From Homalodisca vitripennis (taxonomy: Eukaryota; Arthropoda; Insecta; Hemiptera; Cicadellidae), in assembly GCF_021130785.1 (NCBI RefSeq), contig NC_060215.1, forward strand, positions 115,716,501 through 115,780,500: DNA of 64,000 bases. The letters are read 5' to 3'. This document shows, piece after piece, positions 10,441-23,662 of this stretch. A program made the position numbers and the translations under genes. Position 1 is the stretch's first letter. Each line of letters starts with the position of its first letter. The notes below the pieces were generated by a model. The model made no database searches and was not told the origin of the DNA. It was given only the letters and a program-made list of their open reading frames with translations.

Positions 10441-12804
10441 AAAACATCTGGTATGTTGTTTTGGAAACCGTAAAGTGACGTTAAAATATTAAATTACGTC
10501 CGTATCCAAACTTTTAAAGCAAAGATTGACCTTAGAGATCAATCAATAATACACAGGGGCAGTTGTATTTTTTCAACAAAAGAACCTCTTAATTCCAAAC
10601 TTCTTCAATTTAACACTATATTAACCCAAAATCCCATATAACAATACCGGCACGTTTCTTACAAAAATAACAGGAAATAATTATTTCTTACTGATGCCTT
10701 ATCACACCTACACAAATTGGCTCATGTCTTGTTAGTTGTTTAGAAATTAGCATTAGACAGTTGTTTATTTAATTATTTTTACAAAATACAGGTTAACTTT
10801 TACACGTTCTATCCGTATTGTATATTAAAGAACAAAAAGAGTTTTTCATCGCTTTCCATTTATTTGGAAGTATACATAGAACACGGTAAATTCTAATAAA
10901 AATATATTGATTATAGGAAGTTAAATGTTAAATATGTTCAAACTACACAGGTGCCTTTAAGCTTTTATTTTATTATAAATTTATATGTTAAGTTTTCGTT
11001 GGTTACTATTATTGAAGTCTGTAATAATTAAATAGGAAGACCCGTTATACTCGATTAATGTGTCTGCGCGTTTTCATACAATGTTATATATAAAATATTT
11101 TCTCTGGTTTGTAAAGCATTATAACACCTGTGCTGAAACCCTCCAGTTTATTTTTTATGACACCCACTTTTCGAAGAGCACCGATTTCCGAATGTTAACT
11201 ATGAACCCTGAAGTATAATAAGTTAGATCCTAACTGGGAAAAGTGCGGCTGGTTAAAAGGCGTTGAAAAATCAGTGAAATAAAGCGAATGAAATCGAGTT
11301 TGGCGCTCGGCAGAGAGGCTAGACAGACAGACGGACTGCGGTATTGATTTAGGGGCCGGATAAAATAACGGAGGGGAGGCTGCCGGATAGACAGGCCGGA
11401 GATGAGTCTTGGGGGGTAGGGGGATCCAAGGGGTGTGGGGGAGGGGGACTTGGCAACCTTCCGGACATTCTGACACGGGAAGAGTTGGGTCCTACCTGGA
11501 AAAGAACTGGTGAAATCTGTGTTTCTTGAGGCACTGAAATGTTTGAACAAAGAGAACAGTGCAAAATTTCACAACTATTTTTTGTTATCACAAAGCATTC
11601 TAAACAGCCTAAACCGTTGCGGGGCGCCGTCGCGACTTGGTTGAATGATAGAGTTATCACGTTTGATAGTAATTGTATCTGTATTTTTCGGTCTATTTAC
11701 CTTCAAGGCGTACACAGTGGACGGACTACACAGGTTGAGAAGAAATGAGGCCTTGTAAACAATAGTTTTATAAGTTGTTTCTGCTTTCCGAGTAAAATAT
11801 TCAAATATTCTTATATAATAATTACTAATCTGAGTAATTTATAAATACACGCACATCATAAGTCTAATTAAATTGTAACGACTTTGGTGCTGTTAATATT
11901 GGTATTAAATATTATTTAATACAAACATAAAAGTACCAAAATAGAATATTATTGAGTGACAATTTTTTTACTATGTGAAAATAGTTCGTAGCAAACATTT
12001 AAATCTACTTTGACTTTGATCTGTGAATGATAAAGGCCGTATTTAAAAATAATGCTGCTTCCAGTGGAAACTAGGTATAAAATTTAAAAAAATCTTATAC
12101 GTTACCTTAGCAAACACTCGTGTTCAGCCATCGTTAGGCATAATTTAATCCTAATATACATAAAAACAGAAAGGAGTGAAATTACTTATGTTTACATAAC
12201 ATGGAGGAAATATAAATGTAACTCAACGATGCCTATAATGAATCTGTATATCTTCTGAAAGTGGAGCCAATAATATTTAAAAATAGGAATTCCCTTCATA
12301 GTAAGTATATTTTGAACGTTAAGCACCTAACCGCTATGCTGGCGGACTGTTGAGTTAGTTGTTAACGATTCCGCATTGAATGAATTAACATTACATTACA
12401 ATAACATTCAATTGAAATCACATCATGAAGAAATATCGAACCGTTGTTATTATGATGTTTAGCATAATTATGTGATTGACAACAACACAGTTACTGATGT
12501 GAAAGATTTCATTGCATTATCAACGACAAAGGACAAATTTAACCAATTCCTAAGTAATAATCTTTGTAAAGTTTGATACATTGATGTTACAAAAGTTTCT
12601 TGGCATTTACGTAACAATACGATTTATTGTATGAAATATTTTACAAAACTTGAACTGAACCATGTTTATTTCATATTATTTTATAAATAAACTCATTGGT
12701 TACAATCGTCACTAAAGCACTCAAAACGTGTTTGATCCGTAATAAATAAAAGCCGAAATTAGTTTCATCCAATGCAATAGCAGGGCATCGGGAAGGTTGA
12801 AAAT
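10441..12804. other. AT-rich noncoding stretch with one GC-richer patch
   Basis: Mostly AT-rich. The patch 11,190-11,650 has a G-rich run (GGGGGGTAGGGGGATCC near 11,410) and yields overlapping minus-strand frames of about 93-106 codons that are proline/serine-rich and domainless, as expected from a C-rich complement. No exon signals stand out. Confidence 0.45.
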
Positions 12805-13290
12805 TTTGTTTTTGTACTATCTCACTGTCACCAACAGTTGGCATAGTAGGGCAGGGTGGGGGGGAGTGGACAGGGAAAAGCGAAAAGCGAAAGGGTTGAC
12901 AATTTCAAACAATGAATAATGTCCCGTCGCGTCGCGGGCTTTTCGCCGACCACCGACGCGACGTCGAAAACACATTCTACGTGACTAGCGGCGCAGCGCG
13001 GAGCGGGGCGGTGGACGGACGTGTAGGAATCGGCGGTAAAATAAATAATAATTAAGTATATCGGCTGAGTGGTTGACGTTGTCGACTCGGGTTCCAAAAG
13101 CTGTAAATCCCGTCAGGACTGACTTGTCAGTTCTCGGGCGCAAATTAAATATATGGACCATCCGTGTATAAGTTTGACTGGAAATAAATCACAGCCTCCT
13201 CTTCCCCCAGCCAGCGCCGCGACGCTAGTGACACAGCGTCTTCCCTACCCCTCCCACGCTTCACTCTTTTCCCTCTCGGCCGACACTTTT
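12805..13290 (+). promoter_or_regulatory. CpG-rich island, candidate promoter or enhancer
   Basis: CpG-dense sequence (CCCGTCGCGTCGCGGGC near 12,922; AGCGGCGCAGCGCGGAGCGG near 12,987) precedes a perfect arthropod initiator TCAGTTC at 13127-13133 (A at 13129). GGACC, matching the downstream promoter element RGWYV, starts at 13155, but that is +27 and not the required +28, so the pair is imperfect. No ORF with recognisable content follows. Read as a regulatory island with a possible start site. Confidence 0.3.
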
Positions 13291-16200
13291 AATTAAAACT
13301 GTACTCGATTTTGAAACAAGGCGGATGCGATTGGTAAACTTTTCGACCGACGGAGGAAGAATGTTCCAGGGAGTTCCCGACCCTTGAAGACTTAAGGAAA
13401 TTATTCCCGACTTAATACGTAATGTGTCTGCCACCCCCATTCCCTGCTTTTTAGAATCGTGTTCACCCTCTTCAAATACATTTAATTGTGTATTACGCAG
13501 AGGAGTGTATTTTTTTAATTGTTTTGATGTTGTTGCCAAGTTTACATCGTTCATGTTCTACTTCGATTATTAATGTTCAATACTTTGTGTTAATTCGCTA
13601 AGGGATATGAGCCATTACACAAATATACTTTCCTAACTTTTGGTGCTTACATTCTGTACAGCAATTTTTATAACCAACGTGTCTGAATAAATATGATGAG
13701 AAGAAGAAATTGTCTATTGATAATTTAAACCACTTTTAATACAATATTAAACTTTATTCCCGTTACTAGTAGTACAGTTGATTATTGATTTCTTTCCATT
13801 GGAAAATTTTTCTATCGATTTCACAAAATACCTCTTATTGGACTACACAATAAAAGTTGGCTCTGTATTTCTGGACTATTATAGTTATAGGTTTTGACGC
13901 AGAGTTAACTTACCAAAATAAGTTACTTTATCATTAACATTGGTATAAAGTACACTTAAGATGCGGACACTTATAAGTCTTTGTAAAGCTCACAATGCAT
14001 TAAACGTTCTTCCATTCCAAGGTGTTATAAATATATATTGCAAAGCAATCTCTCTGTTTTACACAAGGATCCTTATAAATAATAGTTGAACAACTATTGC
14101 ATGTAGTAAGGTATTTACAGAACAGTGAACACACAACTTGCGTGCCACACTTGTTGTATTAAAAACAAACTCTGTTAATTAAAATATACCAGTCACTGTG
14201 TATAAGCTACACGGAAATCCTTAATTGAATTACCCCACAATTAAAGTGGTTATTGTTGTTCGTATATAGGGAAAGATTAATTATCTGTTTGAAAGTTATC
14301 AGTTGTTAAGGAAAGATTAATAAAAGCCAAGCAAAACCAAGCTGTCGCAGAGTGAGGTAGAATGTGTTTTTGATTCAGTTCGATTGGGTGGTGGGAGGGG
14401 GTATATGACGTTGTAGAGGGGTTCGGGGTTGTGAGGGGGGTGGGTATCCCCAAGGCTCGCGTAAGGCCCAGGTAACATGTCTCCCTCAATCCCAAATCAA
14501 TTGCCGATGATAGGCACAAAGATTTGGTCATACATAACTTTACTCTCCCCCAAACTTTCTCGAGTATCCTCTAACTCTATTCATCTTACCTGCAGATTCT
14601 TCAGTGGCTTTTATAATTGTTCCATTGTTCCTTCACTGGTGCCGCTTTGTCAATTGTCTTGTTTATAAATATTTCGTTGGATTCGAAGGTATGTGACTTT
14701 AGGAAATTTAAATAACAGTTCTTTGAGACATCAAGGATAAACTTTCAAAGAGAGATCTGATTGATAGTCCAGAAGTTAGGTTTGTGGAACCGTAGGTTCA
14801 CCGAATTACTACTTCAGGGTTTCAGGGTTGAATTGCAGTTCTGGCATTAAATTCTAATACGGTACAAATAATCACTCGACCCTAGATACAAATAGTTCAA
14901 ATAAAACGATGTATGTATAGAGCGTGATATGTGGCGTATTCTAATGCGGATTAAATTAATGAATGTTTATTAATAAAATCCTCTAGTCTGTATTTTAAAA
15001 ATAACTTTTGTTAGAATGTCGGATAGGATCTTTTTGTAAATGATCTGAAAATTAATATAGGAACTATATAGCTAAACGTATATTTACAAATCTATATTAC
15101 AAAGTGTGTTATTGTTGATGGGTTATTCGAAAGGATAGTAGGACTTATGGCATTTGCCGTCGTTATGTGATACAAAGATGTAACACTACGTTTCGTACTG
15201 CTATCTATACTTTCATCAGGTGTCAAATAATATCAATGCATATGCTTAAGCATTCACAGATCTAAATAAATGAATAATAAAGTGGCAATGACCTCACCAG
15301 AGGTGTGGATAACAACTGAAGTTGTACGCGAAAACCCTGAAAGAAGGTGTCAATTTTTACGTAAGTAACGGTAAGGCAGCAAGTTAGAAGAGTAAGGAGT
15401 ACAATAGTACGACACCTGTTTAAAAATACAGTAGTACTATTTTTTATAAACAATGACAATGCATGTTGACTTGAGTATATGATCAGGCAATCGCTCTACA
15501 GAAGAGTAAGTTATGCTTTAAAAATGCCTATTAGAGAGAAAAACGAATTATTGATAATATATAAATAAATTATGTAACTTATAAAGGTGGCAAATATCCG
15601 ACATCCAATTATAATTTCAAATTATCAATCGTGAATTACAAACTTAAAACAAATAAAGTAATTAAATTTCATATGGGTGTCTAGAGAACATAAACTAAGT
15701 ATTAAATAAAATTCTTTTCGTCTCTAGTGAGTGTAGTTGCAAGAGATGGACGAGAGTAAAAAGACGAGAAGGAATAGATAAGGAATTACGGTGGAAGTAA
15801 TTTTTAAGGACAGAAGAGACGTGACAAAACAAATCAGGACTTGTCAAAAGAGATTAAAGGGAAGAAGGAAGGCCAGAGAGGGAAGGGATGTCTTATTAAG
15901 AACAAAGGTATGCCAAGATTGTAGCTGGAGCAGTCGGCTATTTTGTGTGCTCGCCAAGGCAAGAGACGTCAACTAAGTAGCGAGCAGACGATCTCCGGAC
16001 TGGTGCTTGGCGCTCGCTGCGTCGCTATCTTCTGCATTAAATTTAGTACGTTTCACAGCAAACAACAAACTTCTACCGTCAAGGGTCCGCTGCCTTTCTG
16101 GCATTGTTTTCTTTCCGAGTACATCCCACTTTTCATTATCGTCCATTTACTTTAATTAGTATACAGAAGCGTTACATCCAGGACGTGCTTTCAAGCATTA

Positions 16201-17269
16201 TACCTTATTTCGAAACCAATATCTACTACATAGGACTATACTTCCTGTAGGGTATTAGATATCTGTTTTTGTTAAAATGAAAGAAAACTACTATCATTTA
16301 ATCAAGTATTGTGACAACAACGATTTTTGTCAAACTAATACAACTGACCTACAAATTAGGAATATGTTCGATGAACAAGTCATGTGTAAATAAAATATAT
16401 GTATAAGTGTAATACAAATATGGTTAATTGTAGTAATAATAGGTGATAATTTTCTTCATGAATAAGTAAGTTAAGATCATTAAAACATTTTCAATAAAAG
16501 TACTCAATACTTCAAAATAAACACCACGAAAACTGTTCTGATATATTTGTCCTAAAATAATAAGCATACGTATATGGGTAAAGACCTAAATTTAAAATTA
16601 AAATTTTAAATTGTGCACCAGAAAGTGATAAAGATCTGTAATCTGTATTAGTTTATTTTGTAGGTTTTTCTTATTGTAGTATGTGTTGCTGATTAAGATA
16701 ATTTGGCATATTTGTTATTTATATTTTGTTACAAAGTAATCTAATTAAAAATGTTATAGTAAGTTTATTTTATTTTGGAAATAACAACACTTTCGAGTGT
16801 CGTTTTTCTTTGATTTTGAAATGGAATACTTACTTAAGCTGACTACTAAACCTGCTGTGTAAAGACTAAACATAATGGAAAATAGGTATATATTGATTTC
16901 AATAACTTAAAACGAATTAGCGTGACGGCCGAATTGTAGGAAGGTAATAAAACGTGTTGAATTTAACTGAACCTTATAATAGTAATTACTTGGTAATACC
17001 GTATATAATAGTAATTATTCTGGCTTTAAAATTGTTATACATTTTATTTTTTATTCTTTGTCACTTATAAGCTGTTGATGGCAAAGTACTTTAAAATAAT
17101 AACTGAAAATCCGAAGTCCGAATTATGATTGGTTATATTATTAGGATAATGATGTCCTACTATGATTGTCCGATTATCTGCTTTTATAGTCTGTGAAAAA
17201 TTTCAATAGGATTAGATCGGTTCTGGCGTTGGCATGACATAAGTGTAAGTAACACCAGTACCTAACCTA
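13291..17269. other. AT-rich noncoding stretch
   Basis: No gene found. A GC-richer patch at 14,380-14,470 contains a G-rich run (GGTGGTGGGAGGGGG), and another at 15,780-16,110 is purine-rich on its left half. Open frames in both are 60-97 codons without recognisable content. Confidence 0.45.
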
Positions 17270-17430
17270 CGCTACGCTGTGTGTCCGGCCTCGCGTGATT
17301 TAGGGCCGGTGTTATCAACTCTGCTGCCGGGCCGGCACGGTCCTAGGGTCCCTGCCCCGGCCACGGCCCTCCTGTGCTTTGCTTGCCATCTAACTTGCTA
17401 CACCCGCTACGTATATTTATGGCTTTATTT
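17270..17430. promoter_or_regulatory. Small GC-rich island
   Basis: Bounded block of high G+C (GCTGCCGGGCCGGCACGG, TGCCCCGGCCACGGCCC) between AT-rich arms, no coding frame. Possibly a conserved regulatory element; composition is the only evidence. Confidence 0.25.
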
Positions 17431-17729
17431 CCGGCCCTCTACATTCTATTGATAACGTATCCCTCATTGACACTTATTTACTCAACTAACAATTTTTGCC
17501 GTATTGTAATTTTCTTTTCTTTATTTTATAGTCTAGTTAATTGGTTTTTGTAATAACATAGGTAACAAAAACTGAAAGTATGGCTAAAAATATTAAATCT
17601 TCGAGCAATTTCGAATCAGCGCAATTAAAAATTTAGTATTAGCATTGAGTTAAGGTTAAGCAATTCTTATTGTTTAATCTCTCAGTTATTATTTTAATGT
17701 GTTCTATTGATTAATTGTTCTTTTTTCAG

Positions 17730-17766
17730 GTTCGTGATGGATTCGTGCAAGGAGACCCAAGTATTG
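17730..17766 (+). other. Candidate 37-nt exon
   Basis: A strong acceptor (TTGTTCTTTTTTCAG ending at 17729) is followed by 37 bases and a donor-like TTG|GTAAAC at 17766/17767. The piece contains an ATG with G at -3 and G at +4; from it the frame reads MDSCKETQVL up to the donor. The frame starting at the first base is also open (VRDGFVQGDPSI). A host-gene exon, perhaps the one holding the start codon, fits, but 37 bases are far too few for identification and chance splice-like sites are common in AT-rich DNA. Confidence 0.15.
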
Positions 17767-18043
17767 GTAAACACCTGCATTATATACGTAGGTCTAATAG
17801 GAGCTTAAAATGCCTTTTTTGACTTATATAATACCAACAAATAAAAACACAATTTCATAAAGAATGGCATCTTTTACGTGCATGTATGTATGTAAATGAT
17901 AGGAGACACTTTAATTTCTTAAATATTTTTATATGGTATGGTGATATCATACCACAAAATTATATATAAAATTAGTTGACGAATTCAAGAAGAGGTGTAT
18001 TTTAAAGCAATCTTGGTCAGGGAATTTTAACATTGAATAATTA

Positions 18044-18118
<75 letters not shown>

Positions 18119-18540
18119 TATTATATAAAATAATGCTCGTAGTATAAAAGTCATAAATAGAATTATGTCTTAATTTCTTTTTTATTGATATTCGAGACAT
18201 TCATTAAAGTTAATACATAAACAGAAGGAAATAAGTCAGGTGGGGAATTTTCAATCGGGTTATAAAATTTGTATTTCTATAGTATTTCTCAACAGGTGAA
18301 AGGATTAGCCTAAAATTTTTATAAAACAAATAAGTTATATTATCTACAGGTGGATGGACACCTATATTGCAAGATTGAACAACTTAAAATTTAATATCCA
18401 GTATGTTAGTTTATTCGTGTATTCGTTGCAGTATAAATTCATTTATTAATAAATAATAAAGAACGTTTATTTGTCTGTATTTCCTTTGTAGAAAAAGTTA
18501 CACAATTTTTAAGACCGTGCTTAGTCACATTGTAGGACTG
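17767..18540. other. AT-rich spacer with a microsatellite
   Basis: Apart from the (TA)n tract at 18,048-18,120, noncoding and without identifiable signals. Confidence 0.45.
18048..18120. repeat. (TA)n microsatellite
   Basis: Uninterrupted TA dinucleotides from about 18,048 to 18,111, then a single C (TACATATATA). Confidence 0.97.
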
Positions 18541-18870
18541 TCAAAGAGCCGCGTTCCTTGCGTTGGTTTCTGAAACATCAAGCTTAGGGTTACCAGGTCC
18601 ACACCCACGTGACATTAGAGTTTGTATAGGAGTGGACGGCTATGGCCTGGGGACATGGGGCAACAATGGCACAGCAGAGACAGCTGACTGATTGTTGTAG
18701 CTGAGCTCTGATTGGGCAGCCACCTCACCGGCCGCTCACTGCTATGTCGCCATCACGCGTCATTTGCTCCACCAGTAGTAGGGCGCAGGGCGCAGGGCGC
18801 AGCCCATTCTAGCAACTGCACTGCGCACAATCAATTGGCCTCACGCTGCAACACAATCAGGCCTTGTCAG
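18541..18870. promoter_or_regulatory. GC-rich island with GGCGCA triplication
   Basis: High G+C with E-box-like CACGTG (18,607-18,612) and a short tandem repeat of GGGCGCA (18,780-18,801). CAATCAATTGGCC near its right edge has paired homeodomain-type cores. No ORF. Probable regulatory block by composition. Confidence 0.3.
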
Positions 18871-19590
18871 ATATAAAAAACTAAAAACATTCTAATTAAT
18901 GTAATAATGAAGACAAACATTACGCAGTAAGCTTAGCAATAACTTATTATATATTAGGTAACATAAATAATAACCAATAATTATTTTGCAAAATTTCAAA
19001 CGAGATTATTATCAATATCAAACTACAAATATATGGCACTCTATTTACTTTAAAATACACAGAATAAAATGCAAACAATAAATTTTACGAACTGAAGAAA
19101 ATATTTATTCAGCAGATGTGTTCTCATATTTAACGTATTGATTTAATAAGTATTATTAGTACTGCTGGAATATGACTTTCCGAATAAATTTGTTCTACCT
19201 TAGAGTTTTCTAAACTGTACCTATTTGTTATATATTATTACATTTACAACGCAATAGAAAGATTTTTTGAGAAATATTGGTTTTAGATTACTTAACAACA
19301 AATGAAAGTCTTTCAACTAAACTCCTATGTCGAAAAAGTTGGTAGAAGCAGATATTTATAACACTTTCACACTGTAGTATTTTAGTGCCAACTTACATAG
19401 ATAGGAATTAACGTTTGTTTTGAAAAAGACCATAATCAGGTTTGTTTTTAAATAAATGGATATTTAACGGGTTACTGTTTACTTGGGCCTGAATTGTACA
19501 GCAACACGGACCATGAATAACGATGAATTTGATGTCTTGAATTCTTCAAGTGAGATTAAAAAATAAAATTTGAGATTACATTGACGGTGT
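18871..19590. other. AT-rich spacer, nothing identified
   Basis: Stops in all frames, no repeats or RNA signals seen. Confidence 0.45.
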
Positions 19591-19800
19591 CGAGGATGTG
19601 TAATGGTAGCGTCATGCGCCCGCGCAGGGGAGGCACATTGCATGTAATTGACTACAGCGTGCCCGCCGCAAGATGGTTCTGAGTGACGTGTCAGGAGTTG
19701 GCGCGGGGGCGGTGCGGGGCGCGGGAGGCCGGATAATGGGGAATGTAGGCCACCCTACCTCGTTACTGGCACTCTATATTTATACAGAATAACCTGTCGT
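19591..19800. promoter_or_regulatory. GC-rich island
   Basis: CpG-dense block (GGCGCGGGGGCGGTGCGG, GCGCGGGAGGCCGG) containing TGACGTGTCA and CAAGATGGTT. No coding frame. A short CpG-rich regulatory element is the likeliest reading. Confidence 0.3.
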
Positions 19801-22365
19801 ATTACACAGCCAGCCCTTCTCGTTATTTTACTAAATGACATTGGCAAAAACATTCCGGCTCTCATATTTCCGTTAGATAACAGTTTAGAAAATTAAAGTT
19901 AAATTCTGTAACCTCTCGGAATAAGGGTGAAACGTTCGTTCCCTTCCTTGGCCCTTCCACTTTTACACGGGTTTTCACTGCATTTAATATTATGTGTTTA
20001 TTTACTCATTTTCACACATTGCCATTATTCATGATAATCAGAATGATATGAGAAGAGTGATAAGACAAGATGCAAAATAGTAGCCAAATAGCACTTTTAA
20101 TGTGAATTAACGTTATGCCTATTAATTACAATAAATACCATGAGTATGGCAGCAAAAGTGTGCAACGTAAATAATGTGACGTATAAAACATTGTTAATTG
20201 AAACGCTGTTCAAAACATTATTAAAATTGTGAACACAACTGTTTTACTATGAAAGTTACAAAATTCAATAGTTCGTTAAATAAATTTGCCACTTATATTT
20301 TGAAAAGAAAAATATAGGCCTACTATATTAATATACTATTTATTGGTTCATGATTTTGTAAAAATTACTAGAATTACTTTATATAATTTAAACTACCAAC
20401 ACGTTTCTACTAATCACTAGCAATACAAACTAAACTTGTATAGAGAAAGTCTATCAGTATGAAATAAACATTTCAGTAAAGAATAATCTATAATTATGTA
20501 GGGCAGTACTTGTACTCTTAAAACACATATCAGTAAAAACAATACCTAAGAACACAAGCACATTTAGTTATTGCGCGTAAGTCAATAAAACAAATTCTAT
20601 AAGCAGACAACAGCCATACCATAAACACACTTTATTTATTTAGTTAATATTCAAACAAATATAAATAATTATGATTGAATTTTTACTATGACGAATCTTG
20701 AACTATTTGTAGTTTCATGAATGCAAAACAAAAATTTATTCCAAACCATATAAATATTGATTAATAAAATGAATTTCTAAGCCTTAAAACGCTTGTTTAT
20801 TGTTAACGTTGCTAAAATCATATACAAATAAATAAAAAAACGTAAAAACTAATTCTATTGTTGCATTCTTGACATCTGTAAACCAAAAGTTTATAATAAT
20901 AACACATTTAAGAATAGAAATCATAAAGTTCCGTTATCTCTGATACAATTATCATTTCGTAATACTTAAATTTACAATTATTTTTTGAAAACTATTATTT
21001 ATAAATATATATAAATAAACACTCTACTCAGTGTTTATTAATAGAGAGTTACACTACAGCGGCATTACTGTTAAATAAGTTTTGAATCATAAAATTAACA
21101 TGACTGTAATACAAGTGATTCAATACATTAAAAGATGCATGTCATATCGAAGACACAAATTACCCTGGTTATTATTATTATGTAATAAGAAAAATCGCCC
21201 TGTATTATTATATTTAGTAAATACTATTTACAGACGCCTGAGGTCAGTATCCAAGCTCGTCACACTAAAGTATAAGACTCATTTAAAATTAATTACATAG
21301 ATTGCCGATAAGATATGATCAACAGACTATAAATCCTGAAGAAATGTTCACAATTGAACTATCCATGACAGTATCTAAGGCAAGGGCCCTGGAGCACCGG
21401 GAGGGGGGCAGGTGGACTATCCTGGATAGTAATCTGTGGCTAGGGCCCTGGGGCACCAGGGGGGCCCAGCTGGCTTAACACCTTCCCAGCTGCCCCCTCC
21501 TATCGTAATATTAAACTATATCCCTTAATTCTGAGATGACCTCACTATCGGAATAATGGTAAAAGAACTATTTCTATTAGTATTTCCCGACGTTTAACTT
21601 ACATACAACTCCTACGTTAATGATTGATTTTAATGTAAATATAATTAATAATATTTTTACATTTTATTTTTATATTTTAACATATTAAATAAAATAAAAT
21701 TGCATCTAAATATTTAAACTCTGTTTAAAGATCAAACGTATTCGCATATTACATTAGGGATGTGTTATTATCACACAGATTAAAGATAATGAGACTCTCA
21801 ACTGACCACAAATGGCGATGTAAAAGTTAGAATGTACTCATTCTGGAATTTATTTTTATAAATTTTACTTTCAGGTAAAATGTTGATATTTCCTCTCGGA
21901 TCTTTAAATATTTTCGCCTCGTGGAAAATGTTTGAAGTTACGGTTTCTTCAAAACATTGGAAATCATTGTCTGATATTAATGATAAAGCAATTATTTTAA
22001 AATGTTTCAAATTATAATTGAAAAGAAAGTATTATATTCATAGGAGTTGTTTTATAATTAGTCGATTCCTCCGATTATAGTGATATTTTGCAGCAATTAT
22101 CGTAGTAAAAATGGACTAGGGTTATTGACAATTTTGTATAATACATTTTGATAACTCTAGGGTATATAAATTTTACATTCCAGTTTACTCGTAAATGACT
22201 AATGGGCGAAAGGCATTGCAGTTGGAGTGTGTCTGTAATTGCAGTATTGCACGCAATATAGTACTTACTTGACGGTTAAAGTCCACGCGGACGTGTGTAA
22301 AGTGTCGTCAGAGAACTTGATTGGCCAGGCTATCAATGGAGATAATAATTAGAGTGAATATTGCA
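19801..22365. other. AT-rich noncoding stretch
   Basis: Contains the GC-rich direct duplication at 21,382-21,473 and one TAGGCCTA palindrome at 20,315-20,322; otherwise AT-rich with only short chance frames. Confidence 0.45.
21382..21473. repeat. GC-rich imperfect direct repeat around a short palindrome
   Basis: AGGGCCCTGGAGCACCGGG at about 21,383 is repeated as AGGGCCCTGGGGCACCAGG at about 21,442, near 60 bases apart. Between them is the perfect 7-bp-arm palindrome ACTATCC-T-GGATAGT (21,417-21,431). The block stands out strongly from AT-rich flanks. Confidence 0.8.
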
Positions 22366-22560
22366 TCGAAAGCGGGAGAGCTAGGGCGACGGGGACGCGG
22401 CACGGCGCGGCGCGGCGCGACGGCACGGGACGTAGCGACGCCGGCGCACAGTGGCGGGAGGGGGAGGGGCAGCATCGTCAGTATCTGTGTCTGGCAGCTT
22501 CCGTGAGTACAGCCGTACAGCGTCAACAGGAGTCACCCGGAGGAGACGTGCCGTCAGGAG
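22366..22560 (+). promoter_or_regulatory. Candidate TATA-less promoter (CpG-rich, TCAGT initiator)
   Basis: A CpG-rich run at about 22,380-22,450 (GGCGCGGCGCGGCGCGACGG) leads into initiator TCAGT at 22,478-22,482, A at 22,480. At +28 to +32 the bases GTACA match the downstream element RGWYV at four of five places. A perfect AGACGTG lies at 22,544-22,550, which would suit a start near 22,517 instead. No TATA box is at -30. The combination of CpG island, initiator and a long GC-richer stretch downstream makes this the best promoter candidate inside the window, though no transcript proof exists. Confidence 0.45.
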
Positions 22561-23662
22561 TGGACAGTGATAACAGTGGCCATCTGCTCGCCGAAGAATT
22601 CAAGATTCCCTGCTGCGACAGGATATCGAGGAGTAGCCGAAAGAGTGAAATCCGCAATTGACTCGTTGGAAAATCCCGAAATCCAAGAACTTTTTTGAAC
22701 ATTACTTCGGCGAAAACCCGGGTTTTCGAACGGTCGTTCCAGTGATAATGAAGAATTCTCTAGTGTTGCAGTGTCTGTGGAGTGATTAGAAACTCACGAT
22801 TTCATGGTGAAAAAGGTCCGTAAAAAACAATCCCTTGAGCCGAAAGGGCGGCCTTTTCGAGGGTGAAACACAGACGTCAATGTCTACACCGAGGTTTTGT
22901 TTCTACAGGCCCCTCCCTCCCGCCTCCGTAGAGGTTATTATATATTTTACTGAGGGGCCATCACGCCAGTCACATTAGTAACTGTCAGAGTGTGCGCGGC
23001 CACGGTGCTTATTACTCACATGGTCCGATCCATCAAAATCGGACCGGGCTTTGAACGATTTAATTAGCTCAAAAGTACGTGGTCCGGTGGTCAGACCTCC
23101 TTCGGTTCGTGGGCGAATCGGTCAGAGCACTTCATGTTTTGACCGGCAGTGGGTCCCGTTGTATTTTTTGTTGGACGAGCAGACTTGGCGGGGAGTGCGA
23201 TGGCATTTTATTTGAGGCGGAAGAAGAAATGACAGTGCGGCAAGGCGCGATCATAGACTCTTGCTACCGGGAGGTGTCACTTCTGGAAGTGCCGAACTTT
23301 CTTGTAGACTTCGTGAACTCACGTCGCCGCGTCGACCTCGTCTGTAGTGTAGACTAGACTGGAACTTTTTGGAAAGTAGAGATTTTAGGGACCAAAAACA
23401 GACTCTTCAACTTTCAATCGAAAACGTTAAGTACCTGAATGTAGAAGTGTAGTAAAAAGTGATATAATTTTGTACGCTAGTCTGTAGATAATCACCTTCT
23501 GTATATACTGTAAAAGTGACATTTCCTTTGGTTTCGACTCCATCGACCGCACTGTGATACTCTATTTAGGCCTATATCCTCACGACTGCACGACTTCCGA
23601 CACTTCAAGTAGCAGGCTCGCATTTGGGCTCTCAACCATTCCAAACCGTCTTAGTATTTTAG
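22480..23662 (+). other. Probable long noncoding first exon (5' leader) with upstream ORFs
   Basis: The GC-richer stretch runs about 1.2 kb from the initiator to a donor-like AG|GTATGT at 23,662/23,663. Inside it several ATGs open only short frames: 14 triplets including the stop at 22,748 (MKNSLVLQCLWSD), 20 codons at 22,804 (MVKKVRKKQSLEPKGRPFRG) and 32 codons at 22,879. A longer frame ends at 23,357, but its usable ATG at 23,229 gives only 42 codons (MTVRQGAIIDSC...) and no domain. A long leader with many upstream ORFs is common in insect developmental regulators, whose coding exons often lie tens of kb away. Exon limits are inferred. Confidence 0.35.

Noticed and set aside
23079..23357. 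92-codon plus-strand ORF in the leader region
   Set aside because: It starts at GTG; from its real ATG only 42 codons remain and there is no recognisable content. Kept only as an upstream ORF in the leader.
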